A stretch of 64,000 nt of DNA from Magnetofaba australis IT-1. GTDB lineage: Bacteria; Pseudomonadota; Magnetococcia; Magnetococcales; Magnetococcaceae. The position numbers and the translations under genes are program-made. Under the pieces are notes generated by a model that was given only the letters and a program-made list of their open reading frames with translations, did no database searches and had not been told where the DNA came from. How positions within the stretch are numbered: the stretch's first letter is position 1; every line of letters starts with the position of its first letter. The DNA is taken from positions 852,300 to 916,299 of the forward strand of contig NZ_LVJN01000020.1 in assembly GCF_002109495.1 (NCBI RefSeq), in the 5' to 3' direction. This document shows positions 16,135-24,627 of this stretch, in pieces.

Positions 16135-16440
16135 TTACCGGTGGTTCTTCTTATTCTTTTCGGCCCAGGTTTGCATCTCCATGGCCAGGGCGTCGAGCAT
16201 GTCGTTAACGGCGGGCACCACGGAGCCGGACTCCTTGGTGGCGGTCAGAGTGCCGCCAGGGACGTTGATCACCCCTTTGACCTCCGCGCGCTGCTCGTTA
16301 TTGTGGGACTTGCGCTCGATGCTCACCCGGGCGTGCGTGATGGGTCCGAACCGCGAATTGAGGTTGTCCATCCGCTTGTTGATGCGCTCCTTAAGCTCAT
16401 CACCAATCTCCACCTGACGACCTTCCAGCTTGATGTCCAC
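16135..16440 (-). CDS. hpf: Short-form ribosome hibernation promoting factor
   Basis: A 101-aa protein of the HPF/RaiA/YfiA family. It starts MDIKLEGRQVEIGDELKERI and contains the conserved SIERKSHNNEQRAEVKGVI strand. The short length lacks the C-terminal dimerisation domain of long HPF. It binds 30S subunits in stationary phase. It follows oadB by 33 bp on the same strand, so it could be read from the oad operon and then end at the terminator at 16086-16115. Confidence 0.92.
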   Translation of the reverse strand: MDIKLEGRQVEIGDELKERINKRMDNLNSRFGPITHARVSIERKSHNNEQRAEVKGVINVPGGTLTATKESGSVVPAVNDMLDALAMEMQTWAEKNKKNHR

Positions 16441-16473
16441 GATATTGATACTCCTTCGGCTTGTCGTTTCCAG

Positions 16474-17613
16474 TTATCCACCCAGCACGGCCAGCAACAC
16501 TCCCGCAGCAGCGGCGGAGCCGATCACGCCGGCTACATTGGGCCCCATAGCGTGCATGAGCAGGAAGTTATGATGGTTTGACTCTAATCCTACCTTATTT
16601 GCCACCCGCGCCGCCATAGGCACTGCAGAGACCCCTGCGGCGCCGATGAGCGGATTGATGGCGCCACCGGTCAATTTGCACATCAATTTCCCCATCAACA
16701 CCCCGGCGGCGGTGCCGATGCCAAACGCCACAACGCCCAGCAGCAGGATGCCCAGGGTCTCGGCGGTGAGGAACTTCTCCGCCGACAGTTTGGAGCCCAC
16801 CGCCAACCCCAGCAGGATGGTGACGATGTTGATCAGTTCATTCTGCGCGGTCTTGGACAGACGCTCCACCACGCCGCTCTCCTTGAGCAGATTGCCAAAG
16901 GTGAGCATGCCGATAAGCGGCGCGGCGTCGGGCAGGAACAGCGCGCACAGCAGCAGCACCGCCAGCGGGAAGAGGATCTTCTCCAGACGACTCACCGGAC
17001 GCAGCTGAGTCATCTCGATTTTGCGCTCGGCCTCGGTGGTGAGGGCGCGCATGATGGGCGGCTGGATCAGCGGCACCAGCGCCATGTAGCTGTAGGCGGC
17101 CACCGCGATGGCGCCCATCAGATCCGGGGCCAGCTTGGAGGAGAGGTAGATGGCCGTCGGACCATCGGCGCCGCCGATGATGCCGATGGCGGCGGCGTCC
17201 TTGAGCGAGAACTCCACCCCGGGGATGGCGTTCATGGCCAGCGCGCCGATGAGGGTGATGAAGATGCCGAACTGCGCCGCCGCGCCCAGGAACAGGGTGC
17301 TGGGGCGCGCGATGAGCGGACCAAAATCGGTGAGCGCGCCCACCCCCATGAAGATCAGCAGCGGGAACACGCCGCTATTCACCCCCACGGTGAAGAAGTG
17401 GTAGAGGAAGCCGCCCTCATGGGCGATGCCCGCCACCGGGATGTTGGCCAGGATGGTTCCAAAGCCGATGGGCACCAGCAGCAGCGGTTCGAAGTTCTTG
17501 CGAATGGCCAGATAGAGCAGCAGACAGCCGATGACGATCATGATCGCCTGACCGGGCTCGACATTGGCGACGCCGGTGCTGTGCCACAGGGCCATAAGAT
17601 TATTGGAAGCCAT
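16474..17613 (-). CDS. oadB: Na+-translocating oxaloacetate decarboxylase, beta subunit
   Basis: A 379-aa polytopic inner-membrane protein that couples decarboxylation of carboxybiotin to sodium export. Hallmarks are [39 protein letters not shown], and [19 protein letters not shown] near the C-terminus. It is the last gene of oadG-oadA-oadB, in the order found in Klebsiella, with 30 bp after oadA. Confidence 0.95.
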   Translation of the reverse strand: MASNNLMALWHSTGVANVEPGQAIMIVIGCLLLYLAIRKNFEPLLLVPIGFGTILANIPVAGIAHEGGFLYHFFTVGVNSGVFPLLIFMGVGALTDFGPLIARPSTLFLGAAAQFGIFITLIGALAMNAIPGVEFSLKDAAAIGIIGGADGPTAIYLSSKLAPDLMGAIAVAAYSYMALVPLIQPPIMRALTTEAERKIEMTQLRPVSRLEKILFPLAVLLLCALFLPDAAPLIGMLTFGNLLKESGVVERLSKTAQNELINIVTILLGLAVGSKLSAEKFLTAETLGILLLGVVAFGIGTAAGVLMGKLMCKLTGGAINPLIGAAGVSAVPMAARVANKVGLESNHHNFLLMHAMGPNVAGVIGSAAAAGVLLAVLGG

Positions 17614-17643
17614 GGATTCCCCGATCTCTCAGCGTGGGCGGGA

Positions 17644-19311
17644 TCAGGCCAGATCCAGCAGCGGATCGCCCAGGTTGACCGCTTTGCCCTCGCTGATGTG
17701 AATGGCGGTGACCGAACCGCCGCGCGGAGCGCGCACTTCGGTCTCCATCTTCATCGCTTCGAGCACCACGATAACGTCGCCGGAGGCGACGGTTTCGCCC
17801 ACCGCAACCTTCACCTTGACCACATTGCCCGCCAGCGGGGCGTTGACCGGCGCGCCGCTGGCGGCGGGGGCCGCAGCGGGCGCCGCCGGGGCGGCGGCGG
17901 GCTTCGGCTCCTCCTCCAGCCACGGGGCCGGTTCGAAGGCGTCGGGGTTGTCGCGATTCTGCAGGAACTTCAGACCCACCTGCGGGAACAGGGCGTAGGT
18001 GAGCACGTCGTCAATTTCCGCCTCGGCCAGTTTGATGTTCTTCTCAGCCGCCAACCCTTTGAGTTCGGCGGTGAGCTTGTCCAGCTCCGGCTGCAGCAGG
18101 TCGGCGGGGCGACAGGTGATGGGCTTCTCGCCCTCTTCCAGCACCCGCGCCTGCAGCTCCTTGTTCATGGGGCCGGGGGTGGCGCCGTATTCGCCGCGCA
18201 GAATGCCGCGGGTCTCTTTGGTGATGGTCTTGTAGCGCTCGCCCATGAGGACGTTGAACACCGCCTGGGTGCCGACGATCTGCGAAGTGGGGGTCACCAG
18301 GGCGATGGTCCCCAGATCCTTGCGCACCCGGGGGATCTCCTCCAGCACCTCATCCATGCGGTCGCCCGCGCCTTGCTGCTTGAGCTGGTTCTCCATGTTG
18401 GTGAGCATGCCGCCGGGCACCTGGGCGATGAGAATGCGCGAATCCACGCCCTTCAAGGAGCCCTCGAACTTCTTGTATTTGGGGCGCACTTTGCGGAAGT
18501 AGGCGGAGACCTCCTCCAGCGCTTGCAGGTTCAGGCCGGTGTCGCGCTCGGTGCCTTCCAGGATCGACACCACCGATTCGGTGGCGGAGTGGCCGTAGGT
18601 CATGGACATCGACGCGGTGGCGGTGTCCACCATGTCGATGCCCGCTTCGGCGCATTTGACAATGGTGGCGGTGGACAGACCCGTGGTGGCGTGACACTGC
18701 ATGGCGATGGGCACGCTCACCGCTTCCTTCAAGCGGGTCACCAGCTCTTCGCCCACATAGGGCTTGAGCAGACCGGCCATATCCTTGATGCAGATGGAGT
18801 GGCTGCCCATATCCTCCAGCTTTTTGGCCATGTCCACCCACATGTCGATGGTGTGCACGTCGCTGATGGTGTAGGAGAGGGTGCCTTGGGCGTGGGCGGT
18901 TCCGCCGATCTTGAGAGTCGCCTTGATGGCGGTCTCCAGATTGCGGGTGTCGTTCATGGCGTCGAAGATGCGGAACACTTCGATGCCGTTGGCGTAGGCG
19001 CGCTCCACGAACGCTTCCACCACGTCGTCGGCGTAGTGGCGGTAGCCGAGGATGTTCTGCCCGCGGAACAGCATCTGCAGCGGGGTTTTCGGCATCGCCT
19101 TCTTGAGCAGGCGGGCGCGCTCCCAGGGATCTTCGCCGAGAAAGCGGATGCAGCTGTCGAAGGTGGCGCCGCCCCAAGCCTCGATGGACCAGAAGCCGAT
19201 CTCGTCCATCTTCGGCGCGATGGGCAACATATCCTCAATGCGCATGCGCGTGGCCAGCAGGGATTGGTGGGCGTCGCGCAGGGCCAGTTCGGTGATGCCG
19301 AGTTTGCTCAT
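17644..19311 (-). CDS. oadA: Oxaloacetate decarboxylase alpha subunit with biotin-carrier domain
   Basis: A 555-aa protein: N-terminal carboxyltransferase barrel ([22 protein letters not shown]), a conserved linking domain, an Ala/Pro-rich hinge (about residues 463-483) and a C-terminal biotinyl domain with [11 protein letters not shown] (biotin Lys521). It transfers CO2 from oxaloacetate to biotin for the membrane pump. The usual HxH metal motif (HCHATTG) reads QCHATTG (Q205, H207), so one expected metal ligand is substituted; [15 protein letters not shown] replaces the usual SPFSGG segment. This may be a distinct subfamily acting on pyruvate or oxaloacetate. Confidence 0.92.
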   Translation of the reverse strand: MSKLGITELALRDAHQSLLATRMRIEDMLPIAPKMDEIGFWSIEAWGGATFDSCIRFLGEDPWERARLLKKAMPKTPLQMLFRGQNILGYRHYADDVVEAFVERAYANGIEVFRIFDAMNDTRNLETAIKATLKIGGTAHAQGTLSYTISDVHTIDMWVDMAKKLEDMGSHSICIKDMAGLLKPYVGEELVTRLKEAVSVPIAMQCHATTGLSTATIVKCAEAGIDMVDTATASMSMTYGHSATESVVSILEGTERDTGLNLQALEEVSAYFRKVRPKYKKFEGSLKGVDSRILIAQVPGGMLTNMENQLKQQGAGDRMDEVLEEIPRVRKDLGTIALVTPTSQIVGTQAVFNVLMGERYKTITKETRGILRGEYGATPGPMNKELQARVLEEGEKPITCRPADLLQPELDKLTAELKGLAAEKNIKLAEAEIDDVLTYALFPQVGLKFLQNRDNPDAFEPAPWLEEEPKPAAAPAAPAAAPAASGAPVNAPLAGNVVKVKVAVGETVASGDVIVVLEAMKMETEVRAPRGGSVTAIHISEGKAVNLGDPLLDLA

Positions 19312-19380
19312 GTGGGAAGATCCTTGGCTTTAGCGGTTGCGTCGCGTGGGCGGCAAGATTTCGATGATGCAGCTAAACTG

Positions 19381-19635
19381 TCAGCGGCGGAGGGTGTGGC
19401 GATAGCGCGCCACCGCGGCGCTGATGGCGGCGATATGGTCGCCGCCGCTGTGCGTAGGCGTCGCGACGGGCGCGGGTTTGGGGGCCGGGGCGGGCGCTTG
19501 CGGCTGGCGCGCCTCAATGGATTGCGCCAGCTTGGACATCCAGCCGATCACCACCACCAGCAGGGCCAGGAAGGTAAACACCGTGCCCATGCCCAGGAAC
19601 ATCAGGTTAACGCCTTCCTGCACCGTTCCGTCCAT
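19381..19635 (-). CDS. oadG: Oxaloacetate decarboxylase gamma subunit
   Basis: An 84-aa membrane anchor with one N-terminal helix (GVNLMFLGMGTVFTFLALLV), a Pro/Ala-rich linker and a hydrophilic tail containing HSGGDHIAAISAAVARYR, the conserved OadG C-terminus. It helps assemble OadA on OadB. It begins the oadGAB operon. Confidence 0.9.
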   Translation of the reverse strand: MDGTVQEGVNLMFLGMGTVFTFLALLVVVIGWMSKLAQSIEARQPQAPAPAPKPAPVATPTHSGGDHIAAISAAVARYRHTLRR

Positions 19636-19730
19636 TTTTCCCTCGCTCCGTTGCTTCGCTCAAAGGCCCGTTGTGGCGCGCCGAAAGCACAGAAAAAAGT
19701 GGCCTCGAGCGAGTCGAAGCCAAAGATCGT

Positions 19731-20609
19731 TTATACCACCTTTTGCAGATCGTATTCCAGGATTCCTTCCGCCCCCGCCGCCGCCAGTTTGGGGATCAGT
19801 TCACGCACCTGTTTTTTATCCACCACGCTCTCCACCGCGAACCAGCCGGTCTCGCTCAGGGGGTTGATGGTGGGGGCGTGCAGGCTGGGCAGCAGTTGCG
19901 AAACAGCGTCCAGATTGGCCTGGGAGACGTTGAGTTTGAGCATCGATTTGCGGCGTGCGGTCAGGGCCGCGTTGAGCATCAGGCGAATCTGCTCGATTTT
20001 GGCGCTCTTGGCCGGGTCCTGCATGGCCGCCGGGTGGGCGATCATCTGCGTGCTGGTGGTGAACAGCTCATGCACGATGCGCAGTTTGTTGGCGCGGATG
20101 GTGGAGCCGGTCTCGGTGATCTCCACCACCGCATCCACCACCCCCTCCACCGCCTTGGCTTCGGTGGCGCCCCAGGAGTAGAGAATCTCCGCCTCCACCC
20201 CGTGTTCGCCCAGCATGCGGCGGGTGGTGTTGAGCAGTTCGGTGGCGATGCGCTTGCCGTGCAGGTCTTTGATGCTCTGGATCGGCGAATCCTCAGGCAC
20301 CACCACCACCCAGCGGCAGGGTTGGTTGGAGCTTTTGGAGTACTCCAGCTCACACACCGTGTGGACTTTGTCCAGGCAGTCCTGCTCCATGATCCAGTCG
20401 TAGCCGGTGAAGCCCAGGTCCAGGGAGCCGTCGGCCACATAGAGGGCCATCTCCTGGGGCTTGATCAGCTTGAGGGTCAACTCGGCGTCATCCACCGAGG
20501 GGAAGTAGTTGCGCGAGCGGGTGGCGATGTTCCACCCGGCTTGGGCGAACAGCTCCAGGGTGGAGGTCTCCAGGCTGCCTTTGGGCAGGCCGACGGTAAG
20601 CAGGGACAT
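19731..20609 (-). CDS. hisG: ATP phosphoribosyltransferase, long form
   Basis: A 292-aa enzyme of the first step of histidine synthesis (ATP + PRPP). It starts LLTVGLPKGSLETSTLELF, contains DGSLDLGFTGYDWIMEQ and the PRPP loop EITETGSTIRANKL, and has the extra C-terminal ACT-like regulatory domain (ending AAGAEGILEYDLQKVV), so it should be the hexameric, histidine-inhibited form that does not need HisZ. No other his gene adjoins it. Confidence 0.95.
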   Translation of the reverse strand: MSLLTVGLPKGSLETSTLELFAQAGWNIATRSRNYFPSVDDAELTLKLIKPQEMALYVADGSLDLGFTGYDWIMEQDCLDKVHTVCELEYSKSSNQPCRWVVVVPEDSPIQSIKDLHGKRIATELLNTTRRMLGEHGVEAEILYSWGATEAKAVEGVVDAVVEITETGSTIRANKLRIVHELFTTSTQMIAHPAAMQDPAKSAKIEQIRLMLNAALTARRKSMLKLNVSQANLDAVSQLLPSLHAPTINPLSETGWFAVESVVDKKQVRELIPKLAAAGAEGILEYDLQKVV

Positions 20610-20691
20610 GATGGCGTCCTGTGGTTATGAGTGATCGTGCAAAGGTTCGGGGCGTCGTTTATACCCGCTATCGGGCGTCGATGCCAACCGC

Positions 20692-21144
20692 TTAACGGAT
20701 GCGATAGCTGCTATGGCACGCATTGCAGGCGGCGGTGATGGCCTGCAATGACTCAAACAGCAGCGGCGCGGCGCGTTCGGCGCTCTCCATTTCGGCGTTC
20801 TGCGCGGCGATGGCGAAGCGGCTGGCGGCGTGGTGCATCGACTCGCCCGCGGCGCGCATCCCTTCGGGCATGACGCGAGCCATATGTGCGGCGCCGTGGG
20901 CCTGGAGCGAGGACATGCCCAGACGGTGTTCGGCGATCTCGGCGGCGCGGCCATTGTCGCCCGCCGCCAGCGCCGCCAGAATCTCATCCAGCGCCGCCAG
21001 ATGGTCGCGCATGTTGCCCAGCATGTGCTGCTGCATCATCGGCGGCATGGCCACCAGTTCGCGCGCATCCTCCGCTGCGTCCGCATTGCCGCTGGCCAGG
21101 ATCAAAACCATCCCCAGCACGGCGCTGCGCAGCGTGTGATTCAT
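20692..21144 (-). CDS. Cytochrome c prime-family c-type cytochrome
   Basis: A 150-aa periplasmic haem protein. A signal peptide ends at NADAA, a four-helix-bundle region rich in Ala and Met follows, and the single haem motif CNACH is at residues 140-144, close to the C-terminus, as in cytochrome c' and c556. The axial ligand cannot be assigned from sequence. Its start overlaps the gph stop by four bases, so it is co-transcribed with gph and hpt. A role in electron transfer or NO binding is inferred. Confidence 0.8.
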   Translation of the reverse strand: MNHTLRSAVLGMVLILASGNADAAEDARELVAMPPMMQQHMLGNMRDHLAALDEILAALAAGDNGRAAEIAEHRLGMSSLQAHGAAHMARVMPEGMRAAGESMHHAASRFAIAAQNAEMESAERAAPLLFESLQAITAACNACHSSYRIR

Positions 21145-21824
21145 GCGGCGCCCACCAGCAGCGGCACCTCCTCAAGGGAATCGATCACCCAGTCGGCGTG
21201 CAGTGTATCCACCGGGGTGTCGCCATGGTAGCCGTAGGTCACCGCAACAATGCGGCAACCGGCGTTGCGCGCCGCCTGCACATCGGTTTTGGAGTCGCCC
21301 ACCATCAGCCCCTGGGCGATGTCGAAGCCCAACTGTTTGGCCGCTTGCTGCAACGGTTCCGGGTCGGGCTTGCGCGAGGCCAGGGTGTCGCCGCCCAGAA
21401 TGGCGCCGAACCAGTGGCTCATGTCCAGTTGATCCAGCAGCTGTTTGGCCAGGTGCTCGGGTTTATTGGTCACCACCCCCAGCGGCAACCCGGCCTGTTT
21501 GAGCCTGTTCAGGGTGTGCAACGCCCCGGGGTAGGGAGTGGAGTTGGTCGCCAGATTCTTGCCGTAGTAGTCGAGAAACTCCTGCACCGCCGACTCAAAG
21601 AACGGGTCGCCCTCAGGCGGATCGGCGTCCGCGCCCCAGAAGCCGCGGGCCAGCAGAAATCGCGCGCCGTTACCCACCAGATGGGTGACTTGATCGTCAG
21701 GGACAACGGCGTACTTGCGTGATTTCAGCACATGGTTGAGCGCGCCGCACAGGTCCGGCGCAGTGTGAACCAGGGTGCCGTCCAGGTCGAACAGCACGCC
21801 TTGGCAGTCGCTAAAGCGCAACAT
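21141..21824 (-). CDS. gph: Phosphoglycolate phosphatase-like HAD hydrolase
   Basis: A 227-aa HAD-superfamily enzyme. Motif I is VLFDLDGTLVHTAPDL, motif II lies in GVVTNKPEH, and motif III/IV is MVGDSKTDVQAARNAG. The pattern is that of Gph, which removes 2-phosphoglycolate made by Rubisco or DNA repair; other small phosphates are possible. ATG 21824 is chosen because the product then starts just before motif I; the frame is open further upstream inside hpt. It is tightly coupled to hpt (4 bp) and to the cytochrome gene (overlap). Confidence 0.85.
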   Translation of the reverse strand: MLRFSDCQGVLFDLDGTLVHTAPDLCGALNHVLKSRKYAVVPDDQVTHLVGNGARFLLARGFWGADADPPEGDPFFESAVQEFLDYYGKNLATNSTPYPGALHTLNRLKQAGLPLGVVTNKPEHLAKQLLDQLDMSHWFGAILGGDTLASRKPDPEPLQQAAKQLGFDIAQGLMVGDSKTDVQAARNAGCRIVAVTYGYHGDTPVDTLHADWVIDSLEEVPLLVGAA

Positions 21825-21828
21825 GGCG

Positions 21829-22368
21829 CTACTCCTTGACCACGCCCACGTAGGGCAGTTCGCGGAAGCGGTTGTCCCAATCGATGCCGTAGCCCACCAC
21901 AAAGGCGTCGGGGATCTCGAAGCCGACGATGTCGGGCGTCACATCGGCGGTGCGGCGCGCCGGTTTGTCCAGCAGCATGCACGAACGCACCTGGCTGGCG
22001 CCTTTGCTCTTGAGCAGGTCGCTCACCGCTTTGAGGGTGTTGCCGGTGTCGAGGATGTCATCCACCACCACCACGCTCTTGCCGCGAATGTCCTCTTTGA
22101 TATCCAGCAGCACCTCCACCTGGCCGCTGGAGACGGTGCCGGAGCCGTAGGAGCTGACGCGCATGAAGTCCAGATGGGGCTTGGCGCCGATGCGGCCCAG
22201 CTCGCGCAGCAGATCGGCGGTGAACATGAACGCGCCTTTGAGCAGGCTGACGAGAATCGGCTGCGGGCCGACCAGGTCCACCACCTGGCGCGCCATCACC
22301 GCCACGCGCTCCTGCAACTGCTCCTCGGTGATCATGGGAGCGGGGATCTGGTTGGGATCGGGGGCCAT
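21829..22368 (-). CDS. hpt: Hypoxanthine (guanine) phosphoribosyltransferase
   Basis: A 179-aa purine-salvage enzyme. It has the PRPP-binding motif VVVVDDILDTGNTL, the flexible-loop motif SLLKGAFMF and FMRVSSYG, and the C-terminal FVVGYGIDWDNRFR. It converts hypoxanthine/guanine and PRPP to nucleotides. ATG 22368 follows a clear GGAGAG. It lies in a minus-strand cluster with gph and the cytochrome c' gene. Confidence 0.92.
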   Translation of the reverse strand: MAPDPNQIPAPMITEEQLQERVAVMARQVVDLVGPQPILVSLLKGAFMFTADLLRELGRIGAKPHLDFMRVSSYGSGTVSSGQVEVLLDIKEDIRGKSVVVVDDILDTGNTLKAVSDLLKSKGASQVRSCMLLDKPARRTADVTPDIVGFEIPDAFVVGYGIDWDNRFRELPYVGVVKE

Positions 22369-22392
22369 GACTGCTCTCCTGGGAAGATGAAA

Positions 22393-23037
22393 TCAATCCT
22401 GCTTGCTGAGTACAAACACCGCCATGGGAGCCACCAGATTGGCGATGGCCATAGGCGGCAACAGGCTCGACAGCTTGCGTTTTAATGAGTTGACCGGATA
22501 GCGCCCGGTGGACGCCAGCGGCAATTGCTTGAGGATGCGCGCATTCATATCGCGGCACAAGACTTCGAAGTCGCGGATGGTGCACATATGGATGTTGGGG
22601 GTGTCGTACCACTCATACTGCAGCATGGCGGTTTTGGGCATGCGTCCGCCGAACATCAGCGCGGTGCGCACGCTCCAGTGGCCGAAATTGGGGAACGACA
22701 CGATGGCCTGCTTGCCCACCCGCAGCATCTCTTCGAGCACGAACTTGGGGTTGCGCACGGTCTGCAGGGTGTGGGAGAGGATCACCACGTCAAAGGCGTT
22801 GTCCGGGTGGTCGGAGAGCCCCTGGTCGATATCGCCGTGGAACACCGGCACGCCGCGGCGGATGCAGGCGCGCACGCCGACGTCGGAGATCTCCACCCCC
22901 AGACCGCGTCCGCTGCGATGGGCGATCAGATGCGCCAGCAGCTCGCCGTCGCCGCAGCCCAGATCCAGCACGCGGCTGCCAGGGGGGACCAGGCCGGCGA
23001 TGATCTCATGGTCAACGCGCAGGGTGGCCTCACTCAT
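22393..23037 (-). CDS. metW: MetW methyltransferase-fold protein of methionine synthesis
   Basis: A 214-aa SAM-methyltransferase-fold protein. It has the glycine-rich motif RVLDLGCGDGELL, DVVILSHTLQTV, and SFPNFGHWSVR, the MetW hallmark. MetW works with MetX in homoserine acylation in many proteobacteria. Its start overlaps the metX stop (ATGA), the usual metXW arrangement, which supports both calls. Confidence 0.93.
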   Translation of the reverse strand: MSEATLRVDHEIIAGLVPPGSRVLDLGCGDGELLAHLIAHRSGRGLGVEISDVGVRACIRRGVPVFHGDIDQGLSDHPDNAFDVVILSHTLQTVRNPKFVLEEMLRVGKQAIVSFPNFGHWSVRTALMFGGRMPKTAMLQYEWYDTPNIHMCTIRDFEVLCRDMNARILKQLPLASTGRYPVNSLKRKLSSLLPPMAIANLVAPMAVFVLSKQD

Positions 23038-24276
23038 GGGCGGCCTCCGGGGCGGCGGCGCGCGCCTCGATCAGGCGGCGGCGCAAAAACAGCGCCAGCG
23101 ACTGCTCATAATCCTCGGCGGGCAGCAGAAAGGCGTCGTGGCCGTGGGGTGAGGAGAACTCCTGAAAAGTGACGTCGCGCTCATAGCGATTGAGGATGCG
23201 CACCAGCTCCTTGGAGCGGCTGGTGTCGAAGCGCCAGTCGGAGTCGAAGCTCATGACCAGGAATTTGGCGTTGCATGCGGCCAGGCGTCGGGCGGTCTCT
23301 TCGGGGGTGGGAAGGGGTCAAAGTACTCCATCGCCTTGGTGATGTAGAGATAGGTGTTGGCGTCGAATTGATGCACGAATTTGGAGCCCTGATACATCAG
23401 GTAGCTCTCCACCGCGAAGTCGGTCTCGAAGCCGTAGGAGAGGGACTCGCGATCCTGCAGGCGGCGACCAAACTTCTCATGCAGCCCCTGTTCCGACAGA
23501 TAGGTGATATGCGCCATCATGCGCGCCAGGGCCAGCCCGTTGGCGGGGCGTTGGCGCGGCTCGGGGTCGCCCGGCAGATCATAGTAGTCGCCGCCGTTGA
23601 AGTGCGGGTCGGCCATGATGGCCTGACGCGCCACCGCGTTGAAGGCGATGTTCTGCGCCGACAAGCGGGGGGTTGCGGCGATGCAGACGCAACTGGCCAC
23701 CTGCTCGGGGTAGTCCAGCGCCCATTGCGCAGCCTGCATGCCGCCCATGGAGCCGCCGGCCACGCACAGCAGCTTTTTCACCCCCAGAAACTCCACCAAC
23801 GCATGCTGCGCGCGCACGATGTCGCCGATGGTGATCATGGGAAACTTCAGCCCCCACGGGCGCCCGGTTTCGGGGTTGATGCTGGATGGCCCGGTGGTTC
23901 CGTTGCAGCCGCCGATATTGTTGCTGCTGATGACGAAAAAGCGGTCGGTGTCAAACGGTTTGCCCGGCCCGATATAGTGATCCCACCAGCCCGGCTTGCG
24001 ACTCTCAGGGGAGTGGTAACCCGCCGCATGGGCGGTGCCGGAGAGGGCGTGGCAGACCAAAATGGCGTTGTCACGATTGGGGCTCAGCTCGCCATAGGTC
24101 TCATAGGCGATGGTCACATCCGCCAGGGTGGCGCCGGAGTCCAGGGTCAGGGGCGCATCGGTAAACAGGGTGACGTACTGGGTCTCCACATAGCCAACAG
24201 AGTCCGGGCCGAGAGGGGGATGCGCGGGGGCGTCGGAATCTGCGGAACCGGGAGCGGGTGTCTGGGCCTGGCTCAT
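23030..24276 (-). pseudogene. metX: Homoserine O-acetyltransferase (metX) with a one-base frameshift
   Basis: Reading from ATG 24276 the product is a normal MetX (alpha/beta-hydrolase; nucleophile Ser in [12 protein letters not shown]) up to AMEYFDPFP. The frame then breaks near plus-strand bases 23307-23311. Adding one C to the minus-strand CCC before ACCCCC restores [19 protein letters not shown] and joins [18 protein letters not shown] and the catalytic ESPHGHDAF-like region (FSSPHGHDAFLL), ending at 23030. The repaired enzyme would be about 415 aa. Both catalytic halves are otherwise intact, so a sequencing indel or very recent mutation is more likely than decay. Upstream extension to 24543 is not needed. 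Confidence 0.85.
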
Positions 24277-24399
24277 GCTTTGCTGTCTCGCGCCATAAGG
24301 CGGGTTGGTGAAGCGACGTTTTGCATCTGACTTGTATTCACCAGCGGACCCTGGCCCAGGCGGGCGGCGGGATCGCCAGTATTTGCCGGAAGTGAGGGA
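24277..24399 (-). promoter_or_regulatory. Structured metX leader, possible regulatory RNA
   Basis: The ~123-nt leader contains a 7-bp stem TGGTGAA / TTCACCA (24306-24312 with 24337-24343) enclosing a 24-nt loop, and a small CGCC-TTAT-GGCG hairpin (24291-24302) close to the start codon. Leaders of metX genes are often SAM-responsive. I could not match it to SAM-I, SAM-II or SAH consensus from memory, so no class is assigned. Confidence 0.35.
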
Positions 24400-24405
24400 G
24401 ATTCT

Positions 24406-24434
24406 TGCATACCCGATTTTGCCCCGTGAGTCAA
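24406..24434 (-). promoter_or_regulatory. Sigma-70-type promoter of metXW
   Basis: On the minus strand TTGACT (24429-24434), 17 bases, then TATGCA (24406-24411). The -35 is near consensus; the -10 is weaker. Transcription would begin near 24399, about 123 nt before the metX start. Confidence 0.5.
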
Positions 24435-24627
24435 TCTTGCGCCCGGAATCAGACATTTCCCGCTCAACATAATTGGCAGGCAAATTGCAGATAATTCCCT
24501 TGGGATAACCGCGTCCGCCGCCCACAAGGCGCACTGATAACACGCGGCGACGGACAAAACCGCTTCATCTCGGGCGGCGACGGCATCACGCCGCGCAGCC
24601 CACGGTTCGGCTTAACGGGAGGGTCTC

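Noticed and set aside
17398-20181. 927-codon open frame on the plus strand
   Set aside because: It is antisense to oadB, oadA, oadG and hisG, all of which have clear families; its product is a His/Gly/Arg-rich low-complexity translation typical of a GC-rich shadow frame.
23030-23254. Independent 74-aa gene between metW and metX
   Set aside because: Its sequence is the conserved C-terminus of MetX, including the catalytic His region, so it is the second part of the frameshifted gene.
24306-24343. Assignment of the metX leader to the SAM-II riboswitch
   Set aside because: The stem-loop size is similar but the conserved SAM-II core sequence could not be matched by eye.
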